Positions 1 to 11,201 of a stretch of DNA of 64,000 nt are shown here, piece after piece. Within the stretch, counting starts at the first letter, position 1. The number at the start of each line of letters is the position of its first letter. The stretch covers positions 796,507-860,506 of the forward strand of contig JAINUG010000259.1 of the NCBI GenBank assembly GCA_029706075.1, in the 5' to 3' direction. The stretch is from Aldrovandia affinis (taxonomy: Eukaryota; Chordata; Actinopteri; Notacanthiformes; Halosauridae). The notes under the pieces were generated by a model. That model did no database searches, was not told where the DNA came from, and saw nothing but the letters and a program-made list of their open reading frames with translations. The position numbers and the translations under genes are program-made.

Positions 1-909
1 ACAACTCTCACTCCGGTTGTACAAGGACCGAATGGCATGCAGCAACGACCCCAGTACCCCATACTCCCGCAGTACCTCCCACAGAACCCCTCAGGGCACA
101 CGGTCATAAACCTTTTCCAAGTCCACAAAACACATGGAGACTAGTTTGGCAAATTCAAAATTTTGACCCCTCAAGGATCTGTGGTTCGCTGTTCCACAGC
201 CAGGATGGAATCCGCATTGTTCCTTCTGTGAAGATGGGAACCACCAATCCCTGCCAATCCACTGGTACTGTTCCTGACACCCATGTGACATTGAAAAGGC
301 GTGTCAGCCATGACAGCCCCTCAATGTCCAGGGCCTTCAGCATTTCCGGGTGGATCTCGTCCATTCCTGGCGCTTTGCCACTGTGCAGCTTCTGAACTAC
401 CTCAGTGACTTCCACCAAGGCTCTGGGCAGTGGCTCTGCCCTGCCCTCCGGCCCTGCCTCCTCCACCGAGGGTGCATCTGTCAGGTTTAGAAGTGTTCCT
501 TCCACCTCCCGACAGTATCTCCAGTCAAGGTCAGCACTTCTCCACCCTTGCTGGTAACAGCCTGGGCGGTGTCCTTATTGCCCCTCCTGAGTTGTTGGAT
601 AGTTTGTCAGACCCTCTTTGAGGCCAGCCAAAAATCATTTTTCATAGCCTCTCCAAACTCCTCCTATGCCCGGGCTTTCGCTTCTGCAACCACTGCAGCT
701 GAGGTCCTTCTGGCCTGCCGGTATATGCTCACTGAATTGGGAGTCCTCTGTGACAACCAAGCCTCGACTCCTGTTTTAACTTGACAGCTTCCCTCACCGC
801 TGGTGTCCACCAGCGGGTCCTTGGGTTGCCACCATAACAGGCACCTACCACCTTCTGCCACTTCTCCTAGCAGCTGATTCTACGATTTTGGCTTTAAACA
901 GGGTCCATT

Positions 910-1280
910 TAGGCCTCCCGCATGGTCTAGTGATTTCAACGTCCGACGCTGGCCACGGCGACCGGGGTTTGCTTCCCCGTTGCGCCAGAGTCGGCTCTGG
1001 TCGGGAGTGCCATCGGGGCGGCAATTAGCTGTCCGCCCCAGGGAGGGGGGAGGGAAGCCGACACACACAGTTCTCTGCGCACCGGAATTACAGTTGATGG
1101 CACAACGAGCGTTGTCTCGGAGGAGGCAGCGTTACACCCTTGTCACTGCCGGTCACAGGACTACGGCAACGAACGATAAGGGAACAGGGATTGAACTAAG
1201 CACACGGGTAATTGGCTACCAAATTGGGAGAAAAACGGGGTAAAATCGTAAAAATAAAATTTAAAAATAAATAAAAAACT
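910..1280 (+). mobile_element. tRNA-derived SINE inserted in the LINE (SINE copy 1)
   Basis: A roughly 370-bp SINE with a degenerate tRNA-like head, a G-rich body (GCTGTCCGCCCCAGGGAGGG) and a 3' end close to ATTGGCTACCAAATTGGGAG followed by an A-rich tail. It is flanked by the 9-bp direct repeat GGGTCCATT at 901-909 and 1281-1289, a target-site duplication. The host LINE frame (ESEWT...) continues across the empty site. The same family recurs at 3813-4175, 6672-7065 and 43088-43385. Confidence 0.85.
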
Positions 1281-1627
1281 GGGTCCATTCAGATTCCATG
1301 TCCTCAGCCTCCTCCGGAATGTGAGAGAAACTCATCCGGAGGTGGGAGCTGAAATCACTCCGGACAGGGTCTTCTACCACTTGTTCCCAGCAAACCCTCA
1401 CCACATGTTTGACCTTACCAGGTCTGTCTGGCAGTCTACCCCACCATTTGATCCAGCTCACCACCAGTGATTGGTAGACAGCTCTGCACCTCTATTCACT
1501 GAGTGTCCAGAACATATGGTCTCAAATCCGATGAGACAACTACAAACTCGATCATTGACCTTTAGCCTAAGGTGCTCTCTTACAAGGTACACTTATGAGC
1601 CTACTTGTGTTCGAACATGGTGTTTGC

Positions 1628-1781
1628 CCAACAATTATGTCTATCGCTGTATTACTGCACTGATCTCTTGCGCAAACAATGATTGATCATACCATGTAAT
1701 TAATACACATCTTGTAAGTCGCTCTGGATAAGAGCATCTGCTAAATGCTTAAAATGTAATGTCATGTAAATGTAAATGTTC
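1628..1781 (+). mobile_element. L2/UnaL2-like LINE 3' end
   Basis: A 5'-truncated LINE 3' end containing the conserved fish L2 tail motif CGCTCTGGATAAGAGCATCT, followed by a (TGTAA)n-like tail. It sits inside the antisense LINE between its endonuclease blocks. A second copy with the same preceding text (CTGTATTACTGCACTGATCT) is at about 24365-24503. Confidence 0.7.
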
Positions 1782-2204
1782 TGGACAGTCCAAGACTAGC
1801 ACATAAGTCCAATAACAGAACACCACTCGGGTTCAGAACGGGCAGGCAGTTACTCCCAATTACGCCTCTCCAGGTTTCTATATCATTGCCCACATGCGCA
1901 TTGAAGTCTCCCAGTAGAACTATGGAGTCAACAGGCGGTACTTTTTCAGGCACCCTACCCACTGTCTCCAAGAAGGTAGTGTACTCTGAGCTGCTGTTTG
2001 GTGCATATGCACACACAACAGTCAGAGTACTCCCTGCAACCCGAAGTCACATTGAGGTAACCCTCTCGTTCACCGGGACAAACTCCAACTGATTGGTGCC
2101 TAGTCGGGGGGCTAGTGAGTATCCCCACCCCCTGTGCAACTCCAGAGTAGGAGAGAGTCAAACCCCTACCAATGAGTTTGGTTCCAGAGCCAATGGAACT
2201 GGAG

Positions 2205-2530
2205 ACTTTCATGTTGAATGGGGGTTATGACATCATTGGGATTACAAAAACATGGTTTGGTGCAGTGGATAGGGATGAATATAATGTGGAGGGGCACAAA
2301 TTGTTTAGGAAAGATAGCACTAATAAAAGAGGAGGGGGAGTAGCCCTTTATGTGAAAGACAATCTTGATGTGCAGGAAATTCCAAGAATGAACTAATTCA
2401 TTCCTTGTGAGGACATCTGGATTAGATTACTGAGAGATCATGTGAAGGGTCTTAATATAGGAGTATGCTATAAGCCACCAGCTTCAGACAGTAACATAAA
2501 TACTATGCTCAATGGTAGCATAAAACAAGC
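2205..2530 (+). mobile_element. CR1/L2-like LINE endonuclease fragment
   Basis: The + strand encodes YDIIGITKTWFG, RRGGGVALYVKDNL-like text and, after a stop near 2395, IGVCYKPPASDS. These are APE-endonuclease motifs of CR1/L2-type LINEs. The fragment is truncated at both ends and has stops. It abuts the antisense LINE on the left and pfkl intron sequence on the right. Confidence 0.65.
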
Positions 2531-2696
2531 CTGTGTGGAAGGATGTTAATAATGTAAATTACCCATCTAGTAATTAGTGTCAGGTTAGGGTAAATGTGAA
2601 GAGTTTTTAGATGTGGTTAACGACTGCTTTTTGGTACAGTTTGTTACTTAGCCTACGAGATAGAAATCAATACTGATGCTGTTCCTCTCCCTGCAG

Positions 2697-4388
2697 GAAT
2701 GAGAAATCGAATAAGCACTACAGCACCGAATTCATCCACAACCTGTATTCAGCCGAGGGCAAGGGCATCTTTGATTGCAGAATGAATGTGCTTGGTCACC
2801 TGCAACAGGTAGGGGGCACTAATCAGTTTGCACCAACTCAACCAATGCCAGCTTTTCATTTTAGGCTGGGGGATGTTCTATCAGATGAGGAGAGTAAAAT
2901 GTTTTCTTTTCCTTGACTTGTAATTGTGTTGGCTCAGTTTAGATGATGTGATATTGAACTTTCTCCGAATCCCCTATGAATCTACTTTCTCCCATGACTA
3001 CTGTGACCTGTCACCTGCGGATATCTCCTCAGGGGGGGGCTCCCACGCCCTTTGACAGGAATTTCGGCACCAAGCTGGGCGTGAAGGCTGTGCTGTGGAT
3101 CACTGAGAAGATGAAGGAAACGTACAGACAGGGTATGCTGCTGCTTCAGTGACACAGCAGTGTTCAGCTCTGTGATTGGTGGAGTGCTGATGTTTGAGCT
3201 CTGCGATTGGTGCTGAGCTCTGTGATTGGTGGAGTGCTGATGTTTGAGCTCTGTGATTGGTGGAGTGCTGATGTTTGAACTGTGTGATTGGTGGAGTGCT
3301 GATGTTTGAGCTCTGTGATTGGGGGAGTGCTGATGTTTTTGCTGATCTCTTTCAGGGCGTGTGTTTGCAAACTCCCCGGACTCGGCCTGTGTGATCGGCA
3401 TGACCAGGAAAGTGCTGTCATTCAGTCCTGTCACTGAACTGAAGGCTCATACAGACTTTGAGTGAGTACCTGACTGCTCAGTATGGATCCTTCTTCCTAC
3501 TGAAAGAGAAGCATTTACAACAGAGGCAGGCAGGGAGCTCAGGACATCTCTCTGAGCCAGGCTGCAGTAGTTCTGTCAAAGATTTAACATTCCTGCTTCC
3601 TGATTTTGGGTATATTACTGGCTATATCACTGAATATATCACTGAGCATTCACCATGCACTGAGAGAAAGGGTTTGCTTCAGTGTATAGCATCAATGACT
3701 ATTCCAATGCAAGTACCATACCTGAATTAGCCTTTTAAATACGTATTATGTTTGTTGTACTCTGACCAAAAGTTTGTATTTAGTGGGAATCTGCGAGCAT
3801 GTTATCATGATTTTTCACAATTTTTCTCCCCAATTTGGAAGCCAATTATACCCTCTATTTATTTCAATTAACCCTCCCCCCATGAACTTGCCGCCCATCT
3901 CTACGGGGCAAGCTACTCTCCGAGGCCGGCGATGATCCGCCTCCTCCGAGACGGAACTCACTGACCCCCTTTCTGGAGACTCCCTTACGTGCTTCACAGC
4001 GAGTTTGTGCCGACCCCCCTCCCTCAGGAGTGGACAACCAAACGCTGCCCCCGATTGGTGCTAACGGCCAGGGCCGGTCTGGTAGAGATGGGTTTCGAAC
4101 CGTGTCCCTGACAGGCAGCTCACACTCGTACAGTACCAGCCAAATACGGGTGCATTACACCGATACGCCATTCCAGATGTGTGTGTGGCTATGTTGGTAG
4201 CCAGTCAGAGCAGTTAAAGTGTGTGTGCTTCATGTTCCTGCAGACACCGCATGCCGAAGGAGCAGTGGTGGCTGAACCTGCGCATGATGCTAAAGATGCT
4301 GGCCAAATACCAGACCAGCTTCGAATACGTCCCCGGGGAGATCGAACATGTAACCCGCCGAACCCTCAGCATGGAGACTGGCTTCTGA
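2697..4388 (+). CDS. pfkl: ATP-dependent 6-phosphofructokinase, liver type: last four coding exons
   Basis: Phosphofructokinase converts fructose 6-phosphate and ATP to fructose 1,6-bisphosphate, the committed step of glycolysis, as a cytosolic tetramer. Exons are 2697-2808, 3033-3132, 3356-3461 and 4244-4388 (TGA 4386-4388). All introns are GT/AG and phases agree. The product is the C-terminal regulatory half: [20 protein letters not shown] in the first exon, [13 protein letters not shown] in the second, [12 protein letters not shown] in the third, and [13 protein letters not shown] with the liver-type ending [13 protein letters not shown] in the fourth. That ending matches the PFKL rather than the PFKM or PFKP subfamily as I remember them. 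Upstream exons lie outside the window. Which teleost paralog (pfkla or pfklb) cannot be told. Confidence 0.95.
3162..3340 (+). repeat. 31-bp minisatellite filling a pfkl intron
   Basis: Six tandem units of about 31 bp (CTCTGTGATTGGTGGAGTGC + TGATGTTTGAG), one with an internal 12-bp deletion. They occupy about 80 percent of the 223-bp intron 3133-3355. The array ends about 15 bp before the acceptor CTCTTTCAG. Confidence 0.92.
3813..4175 (-). mobile_element. tRNA-derived SINE (copy 2) in the last pfkl intron
   Basis: On the minus strand the sequence has a tRNA-like head (B-box-like GGTTCGAAAC is seen inverted at 4093-4102), a body shared with the 6672-7065 copy, and a 3' end with the reverse complement of TTTTTCTCCCCAATTTGG. 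It lies in intron 3462-4243. A target-site duplication was not resolved by eye. Confidence 0.8.
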
Positions 4389-5370
4389 GGGAGCCGTCCA
4401 AACCCCCCCGCTCAACCCTCCCCCTTACCAAGCCCCGCCCCATCCTGACCAACCTCCCCTCCTTACCAATCCCTGCCCCTGTCCTGACCAACCCCCGTCC
4501 CTGACCACTATACCCCTGTGCCTAAACCTACTGAACCTCAAATAGCTTAAACTTTTAGCACCTTCATCCCACAGATTTAACTGCCATATTTACAATTTAA
4601 AACCATAACAAAGCATTATTAAACTGCAAATGACAGAATTCTTAGAAAGAATAAGACATGTTAAGATATTAATTGAAAGAATGCAAGAGCATGAAATAAA
4701 ATAAAAGCAAGTCTTTTCAGATGGTGTATGAAGTATGAAGTGTGAAGGAAGAGGCTAAAGTGTGGTTCAGCATTACTCCTGCTGCAGCTTTGTTTCTGAT
4801 TATGTCTGCTTCCCTAAGCTGCTAAATGGATCGTATAGTCAGTAGTGTTGAGTCATGCCTGTGCCGTATAAGTGTTGAACATTAAAATATGGTGTATCTC
4901 AGTGCTGTTTTCAGGGGGGTAAAAGAGTATCAGCACTGTTAACATCTGCCAGAACTGGATCAGATGTGGCCTCTATAACAAGCACACAGACATGGAGCTC
5001 TTTTACTACATACACAACATGGCAATATGTTCTTACATTTTTTCAACTGTGATCAGATCAGTTCTACTTTTTCCCAGGTATGTGAAGCTAATTTAATCCT
5101 TCATCATTTGTTTTCTATTTTGTGCAATGCATGTGGTCTAAATAGGTCGATTTTATGAGCTGCAACTACTGTATACTACTTTGATGTCACCTTGCACAAA
5201 ATAACATGTGCTTTAAAACAGTGTGTTTGGTGAATGGAATGGCTATAATTAAATTATTTACTATAAGGCAAAGCAAAAAACAACCTCTTCAGAATAATGT
5301 TTGACAACCATTTTCCAATCTACTCTCAGCTGGTCAGGAATTCAGGTGTATCCAATACTTTTTGATGTCT
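4389..5370 (+). other. pfkl 3' UTR and downstream sequence
   Basis: After the pfkl stop comes a C-rich stretch of short degenerate repeats (CCTGACCAACCCC-like, 4400-4500), then AT-rich sequence. The first clear polyadenylation signals are overlapping AATAAA hexamers near 4696-4705. The rest shows no coding potential or repeat that I recognise. Confidence 0.5.
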
Positions 5371-5413
5371 CTGTGGAGGGCGTCGGTCTCGGCAACATGG
5401 GAGTGGCAGGGTT

Positions 5414-5504
5414 GCCTTTGGAGCAGTGAGACTTTCCGGGGGCAGGTTTGGCACTCTCGCAGGGTGTGAGAGTGAACTGTTCCCCGGAAGGTTGTTCCAA
5501 AGGC
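5414..5504. repeat. Three-tier nested inverted repeat (hairpin)
   Basis: Three nested stems share one axis: GCCTTTGGA (5414-5422) with TCCAAAGGC (5496-5504), TTCCGGGG (5434-5441) with CCCCGGAA (5482-5489), and CACTCTC (5452-5458) with GAGAGTG (5468-5474). The pairing is exact in each tier. The function is unknown; it may be a foldback transposon remnant or a structured transcript. Confidence 0.75.
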
Positions 5505-5767
5505 CATAATTGATTGATAATTATTATTTAATTGGTGTTGATTGGTATTGTAAGAAATACGGCACCACTCTGATCTTCATGAAGAAGGTTTTATTTAGGT
5601 AGCGACAGTAACAAAGTAAATGACAGGTAATACAAGAATACCAGCAAGCACTCTGGACTCAGCGGAGTTCATCTGAATGCCCTTCTCCCAACTGAATGAC
5701 TCTAAATACTCTTTTTCAGCTTTGTTTTCTGAGACGGGAAACAGAAATGTGTATTCGGAAATAATGT

Positions 5768-5810
5768 GATTGATTTAAGGAAGCCAGTGTCTGGCCTCCT
5801 TAAATCAATC
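5768..5810. repeat. 20-bp stem hairpin with 3-nt loop
   Basis: GATTGATTTAAGGAAGCCAG (5768-5787) faces its reverse complement at 5791-5810 with one mismatch, which would be a G-U pair in RNA. It lies in a stretch without genes. It could be a palindromic transposon remnant. Confidence 0.8.
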
Positions 5811-6656
5811 AGTCCTCTCTTCACTAGGGGGGGTCTGATTGATTCAGTTCCGTGGGCCTAGCCAGGAAACAGTGTATTGTATTGTTAATCAAGTCTAAAT
5901 GGTTGGCCTGAGTAGCCGTTTGATCACCTATCCATGTATTCTACTGGCCATTGTTGGTTTCAGGAGTTTCTCTGTCTAAGAGCAGGTGGGGCGAGTGGGG
6001 GATCAGTTAGTTTTTGTCTTGTCATTAATGTGTGTGTATTGAGGGTTGTTAGTCGTGTCATTCATGTGTGTATTGAGTAAGTCTTGTCTTGTCATTCATG
6101 TGTGTGCGTATTGTAAAGTTGTTAGTCTTGTCATTCATGTGTGCGAATTGAGAGTCTGGTCTTGTTGTTCACGTGTGCGCGCATATCGTATCGTGTAGTG
6201 TGGAGTGTTAGTTTAATGTGAGTGACTGTACTGTGTGTGGAGTTTCCCCGCAAGGGGGTTTCCGTGTCAGAGGACGTGGAGTCTGAGTTCTGCGTTTGTC
6301 TAGAGTGACTGAGTAGAGTGCTTCCTGTGTGTCTGGGAAAGAGAGAGAGAGGGCGCACTGAAAGAGTGTCCGCCTCTCTCCCTCGGTGTGATTGTGAAGG
6401 AGAGAGACAGAGGGCGCACTGAAATAGTGTCCGCCTCTCCCTCTCTGTGTGTTTGTGTTAAGAGACCTCGCAGTGGGGCAGTGGAGTGTTTCTGGACAAT
6501 GCCCCGAGAACTCTCACTGAAATAGTGGAGAGTGTCTCAGGGCTGGTTGCCAGAGAACTCTCACTGTTATGAGTGGCGTGGTCTCTGAATGTCCGAGTTG
6601 AAAAGAGAACTCTCAGAGAAGTGTCTCTGTGTGCATGGGTTTGGGAAGCACTTGAA
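5811..6656. other. GT-rich and GA-rich intergenic sequence
   Basis: No gene is seen. Between 5980 and 6300 short degenerate units such as GTCTTGTCATTCATGTGTGT repeat. At 6330-6560 a unit of about 75 bp containing GAAAGAGTGTCCGCCTCTC and GAGAACTCTCACTG recurs imperfectly. It looks like decayed tandem repeats. Confidence 0.45.
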
Positions 6657-6671
6657 AAGTCACTGAATATG

Positions 6672-7065
6672 CGGCCTGGCGGATGGCGCAGCGGTCTAAC
6701 GCACCACGCTTCGGAGTGGTGTGCGCTGCACGTCAGGGACGCGGTTCGAAACCCGCGTCTCTACCAGACCGGCCCTGGTCGTCAGCCCGATCGGAGGCGG
6801 CATTTGGCTGTCCGCCTCCGGGGGAGGAGGGAGGGAGAGCCGGCACGAGTTCGTCGAGGAGAAGGTTAAGGAGTCCGTGGAAGATTTCCCGTCTCGAAAG
6901 AGGCGGGAACACTCAACCAGGAATGTGTGTCTCGATCCCGGAGGACGGGCGACGGACTCGTGAGGGTGGGGAATTGAAGTAAATAGAGGGTTTAATTGGC
7001 AACCAAATTGGGAGAAAAACGGGGAAAAAATCCGAAATAAAATGTTAAATTTGTCATTTTAAAAT
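6672..7065 (+). mobile_element. tRNA-derived SINE, full length (copy 3)
   Basis: This is the best copy of the family: 394 bp between perfect 15-bp direct repeats AAGTCACTGAATATG at 6657-6671 and 7066-7080. The head is tRNA-like, with A-box-like GGCGCAGCGGTCTAACGCAC and B-box-like CGGTTCGAAACCC. The body carries GGCTGTCCGCCTCCGGGGGA and a palindromic CCCGTCTCGAAAGAGGCGGG. The 3' end is TTGGCAACCAAATTGGGAGA plus an A-rich tail. The intact duplication suggests a fairly young insertion. Open frames across it are incidental. Confidence 0.93.
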
Positions 7066-7080
7066 AAGTCACTGAATATG

Positions 7081-9060
7081 TGTGTTCCTGGTGAGGTTAT
7101 AGTGGAAGAGGCTCCAGACTGAAGAGGCGCGGTGTCCTGTTGAGAGGTGTGATGAGTGTACGTAGGGACAGTGTGTAGAGTTCTACCCTGTCCCGTTAAG
7201 TGTTGATGCCTGTTAAATGTGAATGTATGGAAGCGGTGTGGAAAGCTGCTGATTGTCTGTGTTTGTTGTAGGGGGGATTCCCCCTTCGGAGGAGGCGGGC
7301 TTTCACCATAGTTTTGTTTATTTTAGTTTGTTATTTTAGTTAATTGTTTTTCCCCAAAAGCTTTGCGGCGAGTAGGGTGAAGACTTTGTGTTTGTGTTTG
7401 TTTTATTTAACCTGCTCTCCCGCTGTTTCTCTCTCCCACGTCTGGGGGAGAGACAGAAAAATAAAGATCCGGTCCGTAGACCAGCAAACCCCACTCCTCT
7501 GCCAGTGCTTACCATCAGCTGCTCTGCTCCAGTCCAGGGATTGTCACGTAGCGTGTGACAGTCTCTAATGCCAATTTGTTCCAAACCTCTGCATTTCTTT
7601 TATAATAAGCATCTGTTTTTATTTTCAGCTAAATGTTTTCTGTGTATTAGAAAGTTGTAAGTGTATTAGCCAAACTAATAATCCTGTCGGGGAGGTGCAT
7701 TTTGGTCATCCTGCGCAGGCAAACAGAATATGGCCCAGCCTAACCTAAATGCTCATAAACTTGCATGGTGCCATCATTGACAGGTTTGTTACTCTGTTAA
7801 TTAAATCAGGGCACTTGGGTAAGCCACCCCCCCCCCCAAGGTAGTTGAACCTATGTCTGTAGATTGAACGTTGAATATTCTGTCTTTGTCTAACTGTTGT
7901 AACTGAATAAACCAGCTGTTCATTTTAATTGAATTGTTAGTTGTATATTTTGATGGAGCTTAATCCACCAGATTGCCTATCAATACATTTGTTGATTTAA
8001 TTGATAATTGGTGTCCTGTTTAGTAATTATTATATTAATTCAAATAAATATATTTTACATGTAGAATAAGTGAGGGGGTTTAAATACGTAAGACCACTTG
8101 TGTTCTGTATTCAGTGCTGAACTTTAAACAAGGGCATTTGATTGTTAAGGCTACTGGATTCAAGTAATAGACCATTTTTATTCTTATGTCACTGTTCCAA
8201 CAATCCCTAATGTGATGATGTGATAGAAACATGCACTACTGTATTTCATTTACTTCTGATGTACTGTTAGTTGTCATAAAAATCTAATAAAAATATTTAA
8301 GGAGAACTTTATTGAGAATTTTTTCTGCATGTCAGAACTGTATTGTCTAATTGCATTTGAAAAGTACTGAAAGATTTAGTTTATCTTTTAATGTTCAACT
8401 TCAACAGTGAAGCTGAAGTGTGTTGATGTGAATGAATCCTCTCCTAACTCACTCACTGAAGTACAAAGTACCTCCTACACATTCACTCATCAAAACAAAT
8501 GATGTGTAACTATTTGTCATGTTTGCAGAAATACCTGAAATATCTACTGTGTTATAGTGACATATTCAGCATGCCCTGTGAGTGATGCAGATTCTCACAC
8601 AGTCCAGTGCCGGTAAGCACAAGGACCTACTCTAGTTGTAGCCTGATCACTCAGTTTCCATGCCTTCACGCTAATTCATTTATTACATTCAGAAGGTTTC
8701 CTGATTTGAATGATTAGGGCAGTTTGGTCTTGATCTTGTTCTACACATGAGTAAAATCTTGAATAATACCTGTGCTAGTCTCCAAATAAAGGTACAATGC
8801 AATCGACACAAATAGTCTGCATACGGGTGTATGATATCTGAACACCCCTCTTCATTGATGTTGAAGATGGCGTAAATGTGGATGTGGGCATTTCATGGCA
8901 GCAATAAATTAAACACCCTGTGTGAGTAAAAGTAAATATGTGATACTAAATTGATATGGAACGAGAGCCAGTGTTATACTGTGGTCAAGCTATCCGCACC
9001 TAGGAAATGCACAGTGAAACAATCTGCACTTAACGTTTTATGCGCATCATTGCCGTAGAT
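7081..9060. other. Intergenic sequence without recognised genes
   Basis: Mostly unique AT-rich DNA. At 7440-7560 lies a short GC-richer tract ending in the imperfect palindrome TGTCACGTAGCGTGTGACA (7542-7560). A C11 run is at about 7827-7838. No open frame with recognisable similarity, RNA gene or clear transposon was found. Confidence 0.5.
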
Positions 9061-9067
9061 TGCGGTA

Positions 9068-9450
9068 GCCCATGGAGAACCGTGCAGTGGTCGAAGTAAG
9101 GAAGTCTCAGTTTCAACTGTGAAGAGAAGACTTCAAGCTGCAGGTTTGACAGGTCGAGTGGCAGTAAGAAAGCCATTGCTAAGATGGCAAAATAAGAAAA
9201 AGAGGCTTGCCTGGGCCATGAAGCACCGCCAGTGGACTACTGAAGACTAGAAGAAGGTCTTATCAAAATTTGAAATCTTTAAATTTTGAAAGGTTTTTGT
9301 AGGCTGTTGAGTAGGCGAAGGGATGGTTCCTCAGTGTGTGACGCCAACTGTCAAACGTGCAGGAGGAAGCATGATGGTCTGGGGCTCTTTTGCTGCATCC
9401 AGAGTCAGCGACTTGCACAGAGTGACTGTTAACCCATGTTAACCCATTAC
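9068..9450 (+). mobile_element. Tc1-like transposase relic
   Basis: The + strand shows Tc1-family transposase text in broken frames: VSVSTVKRRLQAAGL, an NKKKRLAWAMKHRQWT-like block, and later CVTPTVKRAGGSMMVWGSF. The normal DDE region is interrupted (in-frame TAG near 9248 and scrambled sequence at 9260-9310), and the C-terminal half is absent. The terminal repeats were not resolved. Confidence 0.8.
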
Positions 9451-11032
9451 TTGTTCCCTGAAAAGGGCCTTTTTTTATAACATAAAGAAATTGACATTAT
9501 GTTTCATGCTCTTCTACTATCTAGAACTTTTTCCGGTAGTCTAATCTCGCAACATTTGTGACCTTTCAGAGCGCTAGCCAGGCAGAAGTCTTTTGGTCCT
9601 AAACTACTGTCTGCCAAAAATACCAAAAACCTGTGACTAGCTTAGCTATTGAGACTGTGTCCCTCGTTTTGGAAATAGTAGCATTTGTGTACATAATCTT
9701 ATTTATATTAAAACCTCTCAGCCTGCTGTAAGTGTTGCCTGTAATAAGACATATCTTAAATGTGGATTGTTAAATGTTAGATCACTTTCCCCCCAGGTGG
9801 TTCTTGTGAACGAACTAATCACTGACCACAGTTTTGACCTGGTAAGTTTCACTGAAACCTGGCTTAGGCCTGATGAATACAGTGCACTTAATGAGGCATC
9901 TCCTGATGGTTATGCTAGTTGTCAAGCGCCGCATCTGTCCGGTAGAGGGGGCGATGTTGCTGTGATTTTTGTGACAAAATTTAGTTTCACACCTAAATGT
10001 GGGGATAAGTTCTCCTCTTTTGAAGCAATTGTTATGCTTTCCGGACAGTCAAAAGACAAAGTTACCCCAGTGCAATCCTTCCTCTTTGTAACTATTTATA
10101 GACCACATGGACCGTATACAGTTTTTCTTTCTAAGTTTGCAGAGTTTTTATCAAGCTTGGCAACTATAGCAGATAGAAGTTGTGATCGTTGTAGATTTCA
10201 ACATACATGTTGATAATGACAGCGACTATTTAGGATTCGCTTTTGCAGCTATTATTGGTTCAAAATGTGTCTGAACCAACCCACTGCCACAACCATACCT
10301 TAGATTTAGTGTTATCCTTTGGTATCGATGTCAAGAATATAATTGTGTCTCCCCATAATCCATAATCACTTTTTGATTACTTTTGAAATTCAGGTAAACA
10401 TCCCTATAAATTGGAACCTAGATACTATTCCACCCGCTCTATAAATTAATTGACGGCTTCAAAATGTATAAACATACTTCCCGAGTCATTAGTATCAAGT
10501 CAGGATCCAAACAGCTTTTTGTCAATTGCAAGATTTACAGCAGTTATCCTTCTAACTATAATTCGAATGACTTCATGAACTTGTTTACTGATAAGATTGA
10601 GACAATCAGAGAACAAATTATGAAAATGACTCCAATATCTAGCACTCCAACTCCCGAGATGGCACAGAGCTATCAGGAGCAGGGTTGTGTAGAGACCCTT
10701 GAGTTTTTCACTCCGTTGGATCTGGACAAATTTAGTAAACTGGTTATGTCCTACAAATCATCTACATGTCTGTTAGACCCCATACCAACAAAGCTTATTA
10801 AAGAGCTTTTGCCTGTGCTAGGCCAGCCCATGTTAGATATCATAAATGCATCCCTATTATTGGGTTGCGTACCTAAGTCTTTAAAAGTGGCACTAATCAA
10901 GCCTCTTCTAAAGAAACCAAATCTTGATCCTGTTAATCTGAAGAACTATAAGCCCATTTCAAATCTTCCCTTTTTGTCAAATATTTTAGAGAAATCTGTA
11001 GCTCAACAATAAACTGCTTTCCTAAAAATGTA

Positions 11033-11185
11033 TAGAATAGAATAGAATAGAATAGCCTTTATTAATCCCGGGGGAATTTGGTTTGTCACAGCAGCAATGA
11101 TACAGGAGACAGTGAAAGAACACACAAGACATACAGGACATAACAGCATACTGGATAATAAATATATTTATAATCTGTATGAAAC
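11033..11185 (-). mobile_element. Short retroelement 3' end with (AGAAT)n tail
   Basis: An (AGAAT)n microsatellite at 11033-11055 is followed by CCTTTATTAATCCCGGGGGA, typical of inverted 3' ends of fish non-LTR elements. The surrounding L2-like text resumes at about 11175 (ATCTGTATGAAACACTACAA), as comparison with 62635-62655 shows, so this is an insertion. Confidence 0.6.
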
Positions 11186-11201
11186 ACTACAATCAGGTTG
11201 A

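Larger units (their letters stand above)
1..2200 (-). mobile_element. Non-LTR retrotransposon (LINE) ORF2 remnant, interrupted
   Basis: Read on the minus strand, this is a decayed APE-type LINE. The endonuclease part lies at about 1780-2200 and contains [12 protein letters not shown]. Endonuclease C-terminal and linker segments follow at 1290-1625 and 505-900. Reverse-transcriptase text follows at 90-505, with SGKAPGMDEIHPEML and CFVDLEKVYDRVP. The RT runs off the left edge of the window. Frameshifts and stops split it into short open segments, so it cannot be active. A SINE (910-1280) and an L2 3' tail (about 1628-1781) were inserted into it later. The clade was not fixed. Being a LINE is seen from the paired endonuclease and RT motifs. 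Confidence 0.88.

Noticed and set aside
6672..6760. tRNA gene suggested by A- and B-box-like sequences
   Set aside because: No full cloverleaf or anticodon arm. The boxes are the head of a SINE with a target duplication. The same holds at 61252 and 61902.
7542..7560. LTR terminus TGT...ACA making 5570-7560 a solo LTR
   Set aside because: Only a short palindrome supports it. No matching second end, primer site or target duplication was found.
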